From assembly GCA_018241125.1 (NCBI GenBank), contig JAFEEL010000007.1, positions 166,203 through 230,202 on the forward strand: a DNA stretch of 64,000 bases, written 5' to 3'. This document shows, one piece after another, positions 1-9,300 of the stretch. The stretch's first letter is position 1; every line of letters begins with the position of its first letter. Under the pieces are notes generated by a model, which saw only the letters and a list, made by a program, of their open reading frames with translations, was not told the DNA's origin and did no database searches. This DNA comes from Pseudomonadota bacterium. Lineage in GTDB: Bacteria > Pseudomonadota > Gammaproteobacteria > Xanthomonadales > Xanthomonadaceae. The position numbers and the translations under genes were made by a program.

Positions 1-7
1 GCTTAGC

Positions 8-1534
8 GTGAGTTCATCGTCCACAGTCCTGCTGCAGTCGGTCGATATCGCCATTCCCGGCTACAAGATCATGCGCCCGATCGGTGAGGGCGGCATGGCC
101 TCGGTGTTCCTCGCCGTACAGGTGTCGCTGGATCGCGAGGTGGCGCTGAAGGTGATGGCGCCGGCGCTGGCAGCCAACTCCGAGTTCACCGAGCGCTTCC
201 TGAAGGAAGGGCGGATCACCGCCAAGCTGCAGCATCCCAACCTGGTGACGGTGTACGACATCGGCACCCACGCCGGGATTTACTACCTTGCCGCCGAATA
301 CATCCCGGACGGCACGCTCAAGGAGCGTATCGCCGAAGGCGGACTGTCGGTTGGCGAGATCCTCGACATCATGGTGGAGATGGCGCGCGGGCTGGATTTC
401 GCGCACCAGAAGGGCTTCGTGCACCGTGACGTGAAGCCCGGCAACATCCTGTTCCGCAAGGACGGCACCGCGGTGCTGGCCGACTTCGGCATCGCCAAGG
501 CGATGGATTCGAGCTCCAGTTCGACCGTCGCCGGCGCCTCCATCGGCACCCCCGACTACATGAGCCCCGAGCAGGCGCGCGCCGAGCCGGTGGATGGGCG
601 TTCGGATTTGTACAGCCTGGGCACCATGCTGTACGAAATGCTCACCGGCGCGCCGCCCTATCAGGCCGCCGATCCGTTCACCGTGGCGCTGATGCACGTC
701 ACCCAGCCGGTGCCCACGTTGCCGCCACAGTTTGCGTGGCTGCAGCCGCTGATCGATCGGACGATGGCCAAGAACCCGGCCGAGCGCGTGCAGACGGGTG
801 CCTTGCTGGCCGAAGAAATCCACAAGATGCTTGCCAGCGCGCCGGAAGGGGCGGTGGCGCTGAGCAAGGTCGCATCCAAGGGTCAGGCGCGGATCAGCCC
901 GACCCAGCAGGGGCGCGGGGCGACCGCGCAACGTACCCGCGTGGTCAACCGCGAGGCGAGCCTGCCGGGATGGTTGTGGCCGGCGGTCGGCGCGGTGGTA
1001 GTCGCCCTCGGGATCGGCCTGTATTTCGTCTTCCGCACGCCCAGCCAGCCGCCGCTGGCACAGGTACTCACCACGACCCTCGGGTCGCCGGCGAGCCTGC
1101 CGAGCACCCTCCCGTCCGACGCCGCCAGCACGCCGGTCGACAGCAGCGTCGTGCAGCCCAAGACCATCGAACAGCAGTACGGCGGCGACATATCTGCGAT
1201 GCTGGGCCAAGCCGATGCCTGGAAGGTGCACGGCATCACCAGTCAGGAAGACCTCGGGCGCAATCTGGTCGGGCCGGAAGGGGCCAACGCCAGCGAGCTG
1301 TATCACAAGGTGTTGAGCCTGCAACCGGCCAACGTGGCGGCAAAGCAGGGGTTGCAGGACATCGCCGCGTTTTTTCTGAGCTTTGCGCAGCGCGCTTGTG
1401 ACAAGCAGTTGTACGATCCTTGCAAGACCAACGCTGAAAACGGCTTGAAGGCAGACCCTGACAACGCCAAGCTCAAGGCGCTGGCGAAATACGCCGACGA
1501 CCAAGCGCGCGGCATCACCTCGGGCAGCCAGTAA
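8..1534 (+). CDS. Membrane Ser/Thr protein kinase (PknB-like) with periplasmic tail
   Basis: Hanks-type kinase of 508 aa that should phosphorylate cytoplasmic proteins on Ser/Thr. The kinase domain covers about residues 18-280: glycine loop IGEGGMASVF, ATP-binding Lys48 in VALKV, catalytic Asp141 in VHRDVKPGN, and Asp159 of the DFG motif. SPEQA replaces the usual APE. One hydrophobic helix at about 320-342 would anchor it in the inner membrane. The last 150 residues would be periplasmic and hold TPR-like helices rather than PASTA repeats. The start is a GTG seven bases into the window, so an upstream start cannot be excluded. It is convergent with a PP2C phosphatase gene 56 bp away, its likely counter-enzyme. 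The family call is firm; the targets are unknown. Confidence 0.93.
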   Translation: MSSSSTVLLQSVDIAIPGYKIMRPIGEGGMASVFLAVQVSLDREVALKVMAPALAANSEFTERFLKEGRITAKLQHPNLVTVYDIGTHAGIYYLAAEYIPDGTLKERIAEGGLSVGEILDIMVEMARGLDFAHQKGFVHRDVKPGNILFRKDGTAVLADFGIAKAMDSSSSSTVAGASIGTPDYMSPEQARAEPVDGRSDLYSLGTMLYEMLTGAPPYQAADPFTVALMHVTQPVPTLPPQFAWLQPLIDRTMAKNPAERVQTGALLAEEIHKMLASAPEGAVALSKVASKGQARISPTQQGRGATAQRTRVVNREASLPGWLWPAVGAVVVALGIGLYFVFRTPSQPPLAQVLTTTLGSPASLPSTLPSDAASTPVDSSVVQPKTIEQQYGGDISAMLGQADAWKVHGITSQEDLGRNLVGPEGANASELYHKVLSLQPANVAAKQGLQDIAAFFLSFAQRACDKQLYDPCKTNAENGLKADPDNAKLKALAKYADDQARGITSGSQ

Positions 1535-1590
1535 CGCCGAGAACTGCCTTGCCGGGTGTTCGCGAGCGCAGCCTCGGTGGCCGCCGATTC

Positions 1591-2292
1591 CTACAGCTGC
1601 CGCACCAGTAGCACCGTGACGTTGTCGCTGCCGCCGCCGTCGAGTGCCGCGGCGATCAGATGGTCGACGCATTCTTGCGCGGTGAACTGGCTCTGCGCGA
1701 GGATGCGCCCAATCGCCGCGTTGTCCACTTCCTCGGTCAGGCCGTCGCTGCACAACAGCAATCCCATGCCCGGCTTGAGCTCGCCGCCGACGCTTTCGAT
1801 TTTCAGGTGCGCCGGATCGGTCACGCCCAGCGCCTGCGTGACCACGTTGCGATGCGGATGGGTGCGCGCCTGCTCGGGGGTGATCGCGCCCTGATCGATC
1901 AGCTCCTGCACGTAGGAGTGATCCTGCGAGATCTGCCGCAGCTGCCCGTTCCACAGGTACACGCGGCTGTCGCCGACCCAGGCGGCTTCGTACTTGTTGC
2001 CCGACAGGCGCGCCGCCGCAATGGTGGTGCCCATCGGCAGGCCTTCGGTGCGCTGCTTGGAGTGCCGGATGATCGCTTCGTCGGCGATGCGGATCGCGTC
2101 CACCAGCGATTTGCCGCCACGCACGTTCTCCACGATTGCCTCACGCGCCACCGCGCTGGCCACTTCACCAAACTCGTGCCCGCCCATGCCATCGGCGACC
2201 AGCCACAGGCCAAGCTCGGCATCGCCGTAGTAGGTGTCCTCGTTGAGCTCGCGGCGCAGGCCGACGTGGCTGAGGTGCCCGAATTCGATCAT
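1591..2292 (-). CDS. PP2C-family Ser/Thr phosphatase
   Basis: Metal-dependent (PPM/PP2C, Stp1-like) phosphatase of about 233 aa. It shows the family's metal-binding motifs in order: the early RRELNED segment, DGMGGHEFGEVAS, GDSRVYLW, SDGLTEEV and GGSDNVTV near the end. The start is set at the ATG giving MIEFGHLSHVG, where homology begins; a longer in-frame ORF upstream has no family similarity. It is convergent with the Ser/Thr kinase gene, and such pairs commonly reverse each other's phosphorylation. No membrane segment or signal peptide is visible, so it should act in the cytoplasm. Confidence 0.93.
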   Translation of the reverse strand: MIEFGHLSHVGLRRELNEDTYYGDAELGLWLVADGMGGHEFGEVASAVAREAIVENVRGGKSLVDAIRIADEAIIRHSKQRTEGLPMGTTIAAARLSGNKYEAAWVGDSRVYLWNGQLRQISQDHSYVQELIDQGAITPEQARTHPHRNVVTQALGVTDPAHLKIESVGGELKPGMGLLLCSDGLTEEVDNAAIGRILAQSQFTAQECVDHLIAAALDGGGSDNVTVLLVRQL

Positions 2293-2455
2293 GGATGGCG
2301 CTTGTCTGGATTTTGGACAGCCAACGCGGCAACGCGGCCCGCGGTGGACACGGTGGCATGTCGAACCTCGCCCCGTCGACAGCCGCCCACTCGCGCCGAT
2401 CCGGGAAGGATGCGGCGCGCGGCAGGGCAACGGCGATGGCCGGGGGCGATCTCCA

Positions 2456-5400
2456 TCAGAACTCCAACCGGAAGCCCAGGCTGACGTTGTATGCCGAGAT
2501 GCCGGTGCGCCCGAACGTGCGATTGTAGAGCAGGAAGGCCGAACGCCCTTGGGTGAACACGAACGACATGCCGGTTCCGAAGCGGAAGAAGTTGGAGTCG
2601 GTCTTGTCGGAGCGGATCAGGATCGGGGTGTTGGTCGGGTCGTCGAGGAAATACGCGGTGAACGCCCCCGGATCGGTACGGTACTCGTGCTGCCACTCGA
2701 GCTCCGCGTGCGGTACCCACACGCCCCAGCTGGTGCTGACGTTGTAATCCATCTTCGCGCCCAGCACCGAGGCGAACGACGTGGTGGAGTGTGAACCCAC
2801 GCGCAAAGCCAGACCGCTGCCGGGCATGGCGACGTTGGTGTTCTCCGAGAAGGCATCGAAGGTGGTGCGGTCGTACTGCAACTTGCCGTACACGCCGTAG
2901 GCCAGCGCCTGATAGTGGAAGTCGCGACCGAACGTCGCCGAGGCGGCGAAGTCGTTGCCACCGGAGGACGACAGCGCAGCCTGATTGACCACCGCGTTGC
3001 CACCACCCGGCAGGGGCAGGGTATAGGCGATGATGCGGGTCGCGTTGAAGCGGTTGTTGCTCCAGGTGACCGCACCGTCGAGGTACCAGTCGTTCTTCTG
3101 GTACCAGGTGGCGTAGCCGGACAGACTCCAGCCGTGCATGGACATGCTGCCTTGACCGGCGGCGAGCGTGGTGGACTGGTGCGTCCAGCCCAGCGCGCCA
3201 CCGACCACGAAGTCGTCACTGACGCGGTAATCGGCGCCGAAGGTCAGACCGTTGCTGCCGGTGTGATAGCCAGGATTGAAACCCAGTGCACGCGCGTCCT
3301 GACGCTGGATCTGGCCGGATCCGAAGAAGCCCCAACGCGAGAAACCTGCCGTGCTCGCATTGTCGCCGCTCTTGGCGTCGCTGGCGCCGAGCAGGGCGGC
3401 GCCGACATCACCAAGGCCCAGGCTGGCGGTATCGTTGTTGAACGCCAGCCCGGCGAAGGAGATCCCTTGCGCGCCGCCACGCACGGCCTGCATGCGCCCG
3501 GCGAGGTTGCTGAACTGCGCGGTCGAGGCGGTCACTGCGGTGGAGGTTTGCGCTTGCGAAACGGCCGGAATCATCTGGTGGATGGCGTTATCCACCGCAC
3601 CGGAAGCCACCGTGCCCGATACCGTCAAGGCCAGGCACTGATTGAGCAGATCCTGCTGTTGCTGGGTGCGGCTGGGCAGGTTCTGCAGCGCGTTGCAGGC
3701 CGCATCGAGGGCATGGGCCACCGACTGGTCGTTGCTGGTGGGTGCCGCCACCGAGGCCAGCGAGGCATTTTCGCTGAAGGAAACGCTGGTGGTCGGATAG
3801 CCAACGCCGCCGACGTTGGCCCCCGGGAACGTCGCGGTGACGGTGATCGGGCCGCTGCCGTTCGGGGTGAGGGTGACGCTGGTTTGCCCGTTGGCGCCGG
3901 TGCTGGTGCTGGACGCCGACAACGTGCCGCCCGAGCTGCTCCAGTTGATCGACATGCCCGGAAGCGGCGATCCACCGGCGTTGAGCTGTACCACCAGCGG
4001 CTGCGATGCCGTGTTCAGCGGGATGAACTGGTTGTTGCCCGACACCACGCTCAGCGCACTGGCGGTGCCCCCGGAAACGGTGGCATTGAACACCGCCACC
4101 GAGCTTCCCGCGACGGCTTGCACCACCACCGGGCCCGGCGTGTAGCCCAACTGCAGCTGCGCCGAGGCGGTGCCGCTGGAATTGGTCAGCGCCGTCGCGG
4201 GGTTCACGGTCGCGCTGCCGCTGACCACCGTGAAGCTCACCGGCACGCCGGCCAGCGCCGGGTTGACGGTGACCGTCAACGGCTGCGGCAACAAGGCGCC
4301 CGGCGCACCGGTCTGGTTGTTGCCGGTGCCGATGCTGATGCCATTGGTGGTCGAGGTGGCCGCGAAGTTGACCACCAAGCCGCCGCCCAAGGCACTGGCC
4401 TGCACATTGATCGCCTGCGGCGTGGTGCCGTAAGTGAGGATGTCATGCGCGATGCCAGAGGCATCGGTGGTGGTGGTGGCGGCCAACAGCGTTCCGGAGC
4501 CCGAAGTGACGACCCATGCCACCGGCTGGCCGGCGATCGGGTTGCCGCAACCATCCAGAAGCTGCACGATCATCGGCGCCGAGTTGCTGCCGACCGGCCC
4601 GGACTGCCCGTTGCCGCTGTTGATGGCCAGCGTGGAAGCCGGGACCTGCGCGGTGAAGGTGGTGGTGGCGGTGGGATCGTCTGCCCGGGAAGCGGTCACG
4701 GATACCACGCTGGCGACGGCCTGATAGTCCGGGCCGATGCTGGTGACGTTGACGCTGGCCTGACCACCGCCGTTGGTAACGGTGCTGGGCGCGCTCAGCG
4801 TGGCCGGGCTGCTGGCCAGCCAGTTGATGGTGACCCCGGCAGCCGGCAGGTTGTTGGTCAGCGCGCTGACCACCAGCGGTTGCGGCAGCGCCTGATTGGG
4901 GCAGGCGGCCTGATTGTTGCCGCTGACGCCGCCCAGCGTGAGCACGCTGGCGTTGTTCAGGTTGAAAGTTTGGCTCAGGCCGTCGTCGGTGCGGGTGGCG
5001 GTGACCACCACCGGGCCATTGGTCGACCCGAAGCGGATGATCGCCGAGCTGTTGCCATTGACATCGGTGACGCTGCCGTTGGAGATGCTGAGCACCGAGG
5101 CGCTGCCACTGACCACCGCCCAGGCGATCGGAATCTGGTTTTGCGGGTTGGCGCCGAGCAGGGCCTGCACGGTCAGCGGCGACGAGTTGCTGCCGGGGTA
5201 GCCGGTCTGGCCGTTGCCCGAGATCAGGTTGAGCGAAGGCTGCAGGACACTGGCGGTGAAACTGGCGGTGGCGCTGGGATAGTCGGTGCGCGCCGCGGTG
5301 ATGACCACCGGACCGGGGCCGGGGCCGACGCTGGTGACCATGACGCTGGCCTGACCGCTGCCGTCGGTGGTGCTGGTGGCGCTGGACAGGCTGGCGCCGC

Positions 5401-6163
5401 CACTGGCGCTCCACTGGATCTGCAGGCCCGGCGTCGGGGCGCCGCCGCTGATCGCGCGCACGACCAGCGCTTGCGACAGCGGCGCATTGGCGCCGGCGGC
5501 CTGGCCGTCGCCGGCGACCGCGACCAGGTCGCGGGCCTGCGGGGCGACGTTGTGGTCGCCGCCGCCCGATGAGCCGATCAGGGCAGCTGCCAGCGCTCCG
5601 CCGAGGATCACCGCGCCGGCGGCGACGGTGTGGTCGTGGTTGGCCGGGGCGGCGGTCGAAGCACCGCCTTCGGCCGCCGCGACGTTCACGGCAAAGCGCG
5701 TGCTCACCCAAGTCTGGCAACCGGCAGTGGCGCAGCCGGGGTTTTTCTGGGTGCTGGCGGTGACGATGTAATCACCCGGTACGCTGGCATGAAATACAGT
5801 GCCGGCGGTGCCGGCTTGCGCGGAATCCGACTTGGCCAAGGTGGTGGAATGCGCCGGCGCCAGATCGACCTTGCCCGGGCCGCTGACCGTCCAGTCCACC
5901 GTCTGCCCGGCCACACCCTGGCCATCGACTTGCTTGACCACTTGCAGCGGCAGATCCTGCCCTTGCGTGGTCGCAAGCCGGGCCGCATCCGGTTGCAGCG
6001 GCGCGAGGGTGGCAGTGGGTGAATCGCTGGAAACCGCCGCGGCGGCGCTGGCGAAGCACAACGTCGCCACCGATGCCATGACCAGCAGCGAGCGACGCAG
6101 TCGACTGCGCGCGTTGGCCAGAGAACGGGTTGCGAACGTGCCGGTTGGGTCGTTGTGTGCCAT
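2456..6163 (-). CDS. Autotransporter-like surface protein with Ig-like repeats (paralog 1)
   Basis: Very large (1235 aa) predicted outer-membrane/surface protein. A basic N-terminus and hydrophobic stretch (LLVMASVATLCFASAAAA) form an export signal. A short glycine-rich hydrophobic stretch lies near residue 185. About six Ig-like repeats of roughly 95 residues follow, each opening with a SGNGQTG/SGNNQ motif and then PLVV; they resemble invasin/Big_1 domains. The last 300 residues are a predicted beta-barrel with alternating aromatic strands ending in GFRLEF, typical of autotransporter domains. The barrel and repeats resemble those of the next gene upstream on this strand, so the two are tandem paralogs. 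The start has a GGGGAA ribosome-binding site. Adhesion is the usual role of such proteins, but here it is inference. Confidence 0.85.
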   Translation of the reverse strand: MAHNDPTGTFATRSLANARSRLRRSLLVMASVATLCFASAAAAVSSDSPTATLAPLQPDAARLATTQGQDLPLQVVKQVDGQGVAGQTVDWTVSGPGKVDLAPAHSTTLAKSDSAQAGTAGTVFHASVPGDYIVTASTQKNPGCATAGCQTWVSTRFAVNVAAAEGGASTAAPANHDHTVAAGAVILGGALAAALIGSSGGGDHNVAPQARDLVAVAGDGQAAGANAPLSQALVVRAISGGAPTPGLQIQWSASGGASLSSATSTTDGSGQASVMVTSVGPGPGPVVITAARTDYPSATASFTASVLQPSLNLISGNGQTGYPGSNSSPLTVQALLGANPQNQIPIAWAVVSGSASVLSISNGSVTDVNGNSSAIIRFGSTNGPVVVTATRTDDGLSQTFNLNNASVLTLGGVSGNNQAACPNQALPQPLVVSALTNNLPAAGVTINWLASSPATLSAPSTVTNGGGQASVNVTSIGPDYQAVASVVSVTASRADDPTATTTFTAQVPASTLAINSGNGQSGPVGSNSAPMIVQLLDGCGNPIAGQPVAWVVTSGSGTLLAATTTTDASGIAHDILTYGTTPQAINVQASALGGGLVVNFAATSTTNGISIGTGNNQTGAPGALLPQPLTVTVNPALAGVPVSFTVVSGSATVNPATALTNSSGTASAQLQLGYTPGPVVVQAVAGSSVAVFNATVSGGTASALSVVSGNNQFIPLNTASQPLVVQLNAGGSPLPGMSINWSSSGGTLSASSTSTGANGQTSVTLTPNGSGPITVTATFPGANVGGVGYPTTSVSFSENASLASVAAPTSNDQSVAHALDAACNALQNLPSRTQQQQDLLNQCLALTVSGTVASGAVDNAIHQMIPAVSQAQTSTAVTASTAQFSNLAGRMQAVRGGAQGISFAGLAFNNDTASLGLGDVGAALLGASDAKSGDNASTAGFSRWGFFGSGQIQRQDARALGFNPGYHTGSNGLTFGADYRVSDDFVVGGALGWTHQSTTLAAGQGSMSMHGWSLSGYATWYQKNDWYLDGAVTWSNNRFNATRIIAYTLPLPGGGNAVVNQAALSSSGGNDFAASATFGRDFHYQALAYGVYGKLQYDRTTFDAFSENTNVAMPGSGLALRVGSHSTTSFASVLGAKMDYNVSTSWGVWVPHAELEWQHEYRTDPGAFTAYFLDDPTNTPILIRSDKTDSNFFRFGTGMSFVFTQGRSAFLLYNRTFGRTGISAYNVSLGFRLEF

Positions 6164-6372
6164 GGTGGTGTTCCCCGAAATGCGTTGGCTGGTTGGCGCC
6201 GCGCGGCGCCCGCCTGCTGTGTGGCCTTGCTCGATCCGTCGGGATTTCGACGGCCTGGCAGGGTGTGAGGCGACTTCCTGCTTTCAGTGCTGCCTGCGTC
6301 GGTTCCCCGGCGCAGGTTTATCCCTTATTCGCAAACTCCGCAAGCGGCACGCGCCAGGTGGCGCCCGACCGC

Positions 6373-9300
6373 TCAAAACTCGATGCGCAGACCCAAGGCA
6401 ATGCTGTCCATGGTGATACCGGTGCGTCCCAGGGTCTTCTCGTAGTACACGAATCCGGAACGGCCCCGCGGGAACACGAAGGACACGCCCAGCCCCAGAC
6501 GGAAGAAATCACTGTCGATCGGGAAGCCATTGGCGTAGATCGGCGTCTGCGTCGGGTCTTGCAGGAAGCGCGCCGTCACCGCATCCGGGCTGGTGCGGAA
6601 CTCGTGCTGCCACTCCAGCTCGGCATGCGGCATCATCACCCCCCAGCTCTGGCTGGAGGCGTAGTTGACCTTCGCGCCCAGCACCGTGGCGGTGGACTGG
6701 AGCGTATCGGTCTTCACCGACATCCCCAAGCCGTTGCCCGGGCCGGGCTGGGTGACTTCCTGATAGCCGTCGAAGTTCACCCGCGTCCAGGTCCCGCGGA
6801 AATACGGGCCGAACGACCACGGGCCCTTGTTGAAGTCGCGTCCCACCGTCAGCGCCGCCGCCAGCGTGTTGCCGCTGTCCTTGCCGGTGGCGTTCTGGCT
6901 GACGGTCGTGGTGCCGCCCGGCCCGGTGATGGTGTAGATGATCGAGCGGGACAGGTTGTAGCTGTTGCTGCCCCAGGTGAATACGCCATCGACGTACCAG
7001 TTGTCCTTCTGGAACAGCGTTGCGTAGGCCGACAGGCTCCAGCCGCTGGTGTTCATGCCGCCGGCACTGCCGTCGATTCCGGCACGGTACTTGGCGAAGC
7101 CGGCACTGACACCGGCGATGAACTTGTCGCTGAAACGGTAGTCCACGCCGGCGGTGAGCCCGTTGGTGTTGAAGCCGTAGCCGGGCAGGGATTGGCGCGG
7201 ATCGGACGAGCCGTGGTTGAAGGTCCCCGACAGGAAGAAGCCCCAACGGTCGAAGCCTGCCCCGGCTTCCTGCTTGTCCTTGTCGGCGCCGGCAGCGTTA
7301 TTGAATGCCGACAGACCCAGTGATCCGATCGGCAGGCTGCCGTTGGGCGAGGCGAACGCCAGACCCCCGAAGTGATCGCCGCCGGTGCCGCTGCGCAAGG
7401 CCGCGATGCGCGCCTTGATGTTGTCGAACTGGGTGGTGGAAATCAGCATCGCCGCGCTGGTTTCCAGGTAAGCCGAATCGGCGAACATCTGGTTCAGCGC
7501 ACCCGGCGCCTGGCTCGGGTTGCCGGCCAGGGCGTTGCACTGGTTCAGCAGATCCTGTTGCGCGGGCGTGAGGGTGGCCAGTGCCGCCAACGCCGTACAG
7601 GCGTTGTCCAGCGCGCCGGCGATCTGCCCTTGCAGCGGGGTCAAGCCGCCGATGAACGACAGTCCGCCATTGATGCCGAACACGATCGGGCCGGCCGCCG
7701 GCGACACCGACGATGCCGTCACCGTTGCCGGGCCGACGTGGGTGATCATCGCCACGTTGCTGGTGCGGCCATTGGCGTCGGTCACCGAAGTGGGCGTGGC
7801 GAGGGTGGCGTTGTTGGCCGTCCAGTTCACGGTCACGTTGGGCAGCGGGCTGCCGTTGCTGGTCAGTTGCACCACCAGCGGCTGCGAGTCGGTGTTCGGA
7901 GCCAGGTTCTGGCTGTTTCCGGACACCAAGGCCATGGCCACCGCAGTGGGGGCACTGGAGTTGGCGGTGAAGGTGACGGTGTTGCCGCCCGGGACCACCA
8001 CCTGCATTTGATTGAGCCCGGTGCTGGAGCCCAGCGTGTACACGTTGGTCGTGCTGCCGCTGGAGTCGGTGGTGGTGGAGCTGGTCTGGAAGCTGCCGCC
8101 GCCGGACACCGCGATCCATTGCACCGCTACACCGCTGGCGCCACCGCCGGCGGCAAACTGCGTGTGCGCTCCGGGCCGCGCGACCAAGGTCGTCACGTTG
8201 CTCGGGTAGGACACGTTCACCACCAGCATCTGCGGCAATGGCGTGCCGGGTGCGCCGGTCTGGTTGTTGCCGCCGGTGATGGAGATGACGTAAGACTCGG
8301 CAGTGGCGTTGAAGTTCACGCTGGCGCCGCCGACCGAGGCGCCGATTACGATCGCGCCGGTGCTGGAACCGTAGGTGAAGTTCATCTGCGCGTTGCCGTT
8401 GGCATCGGTGAGCGAAGTCGGCGCGATCACCGTGGCCGCACCGCTGACGACCTGCCAGTTCACCGTCTGGTTCGGCAGGCCATGGCCGGCGCCGTCATTC
8501 AGGTTGACCACCAGCGGGTGCACGCTGCTGGCACCGACGATGCCGACCTGATTGTTGCCCGACACGATCGTCAAGCTCGGGGCGTTGATGGTGGCCGTGA
8601 AGGTCACCGACTGCGTGGTGTCGTCGGCACGGGTGGCGGTCACCGTCACCGGGCCGGCGGTCGCCCCCAGCGTCAGGGTGTTCGAGGACTGGCCGTTGGC
8701 GGCCACGGTCGACGTCGCGCTGCCGAGCGTCGCGGTGCCCGCGGTCACCGCCCAGTTCACCATCACGCCGGTGGCCGGATTGCCGTTGTTGAGCACGCTC
8801 ACCACCAGCGGATTGGCCAGGGCAGCGTTGGGCGCGCCGGTCTGGCCGTTGCCGCTGACGATGGCGATGGAGTGCGTGATCGGCACCACCGGCGTGCTGA
8901 CCGTGTTGCTCGGCACCGGCGTGGAAATTTGTGCACCGGCGGTGGCGTTGCCGGTGTTGACGATCGCGCCGTTGGTCGCATCGGTGGTGGTGACCGTATA
9001 CGTGCCGGTCAGCACACAGGTGCCGCTGGGCGCGACATTGGAACAAGTCGCGGTGCCCGGCGCGGTGAGTGGATCGTTCACGGTCACCGTGGCCAAGGCC
9101 ACGTTGCCGGTGTTGGTCGCGGTGACGCGGTAGGTGAGCACGTCGCCGGGGATGATCGGGGCGGTGCCGCCGGAGCTGCCGACCAGCACTTTCGCCACCG
9201 TCATGGCGATCGTGGAGCCGACCGGGGTGTTCACCGTATTGCTCGGAACCGGGGTCGGGAACTGGTTGGCGGTGGCCGCGCCGGTGTTGCTGACGCTGCC

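Noticed and set aside
14-1954. 646-aa open frame on the minus strand opposite the Ser/Thr kinase
   Set aside because: It is Arg/Gly/His-rich, without domains, and fully antisense to a clear kinase; a typical shadow of GC-rich DNA.
2915-5572. 885-aa plus-strand frame inside the first autotransporter gene
   Set aside because: Low-complexity Gly/Arg composition mirrors the repeats on the other strand; no start signal or homology.
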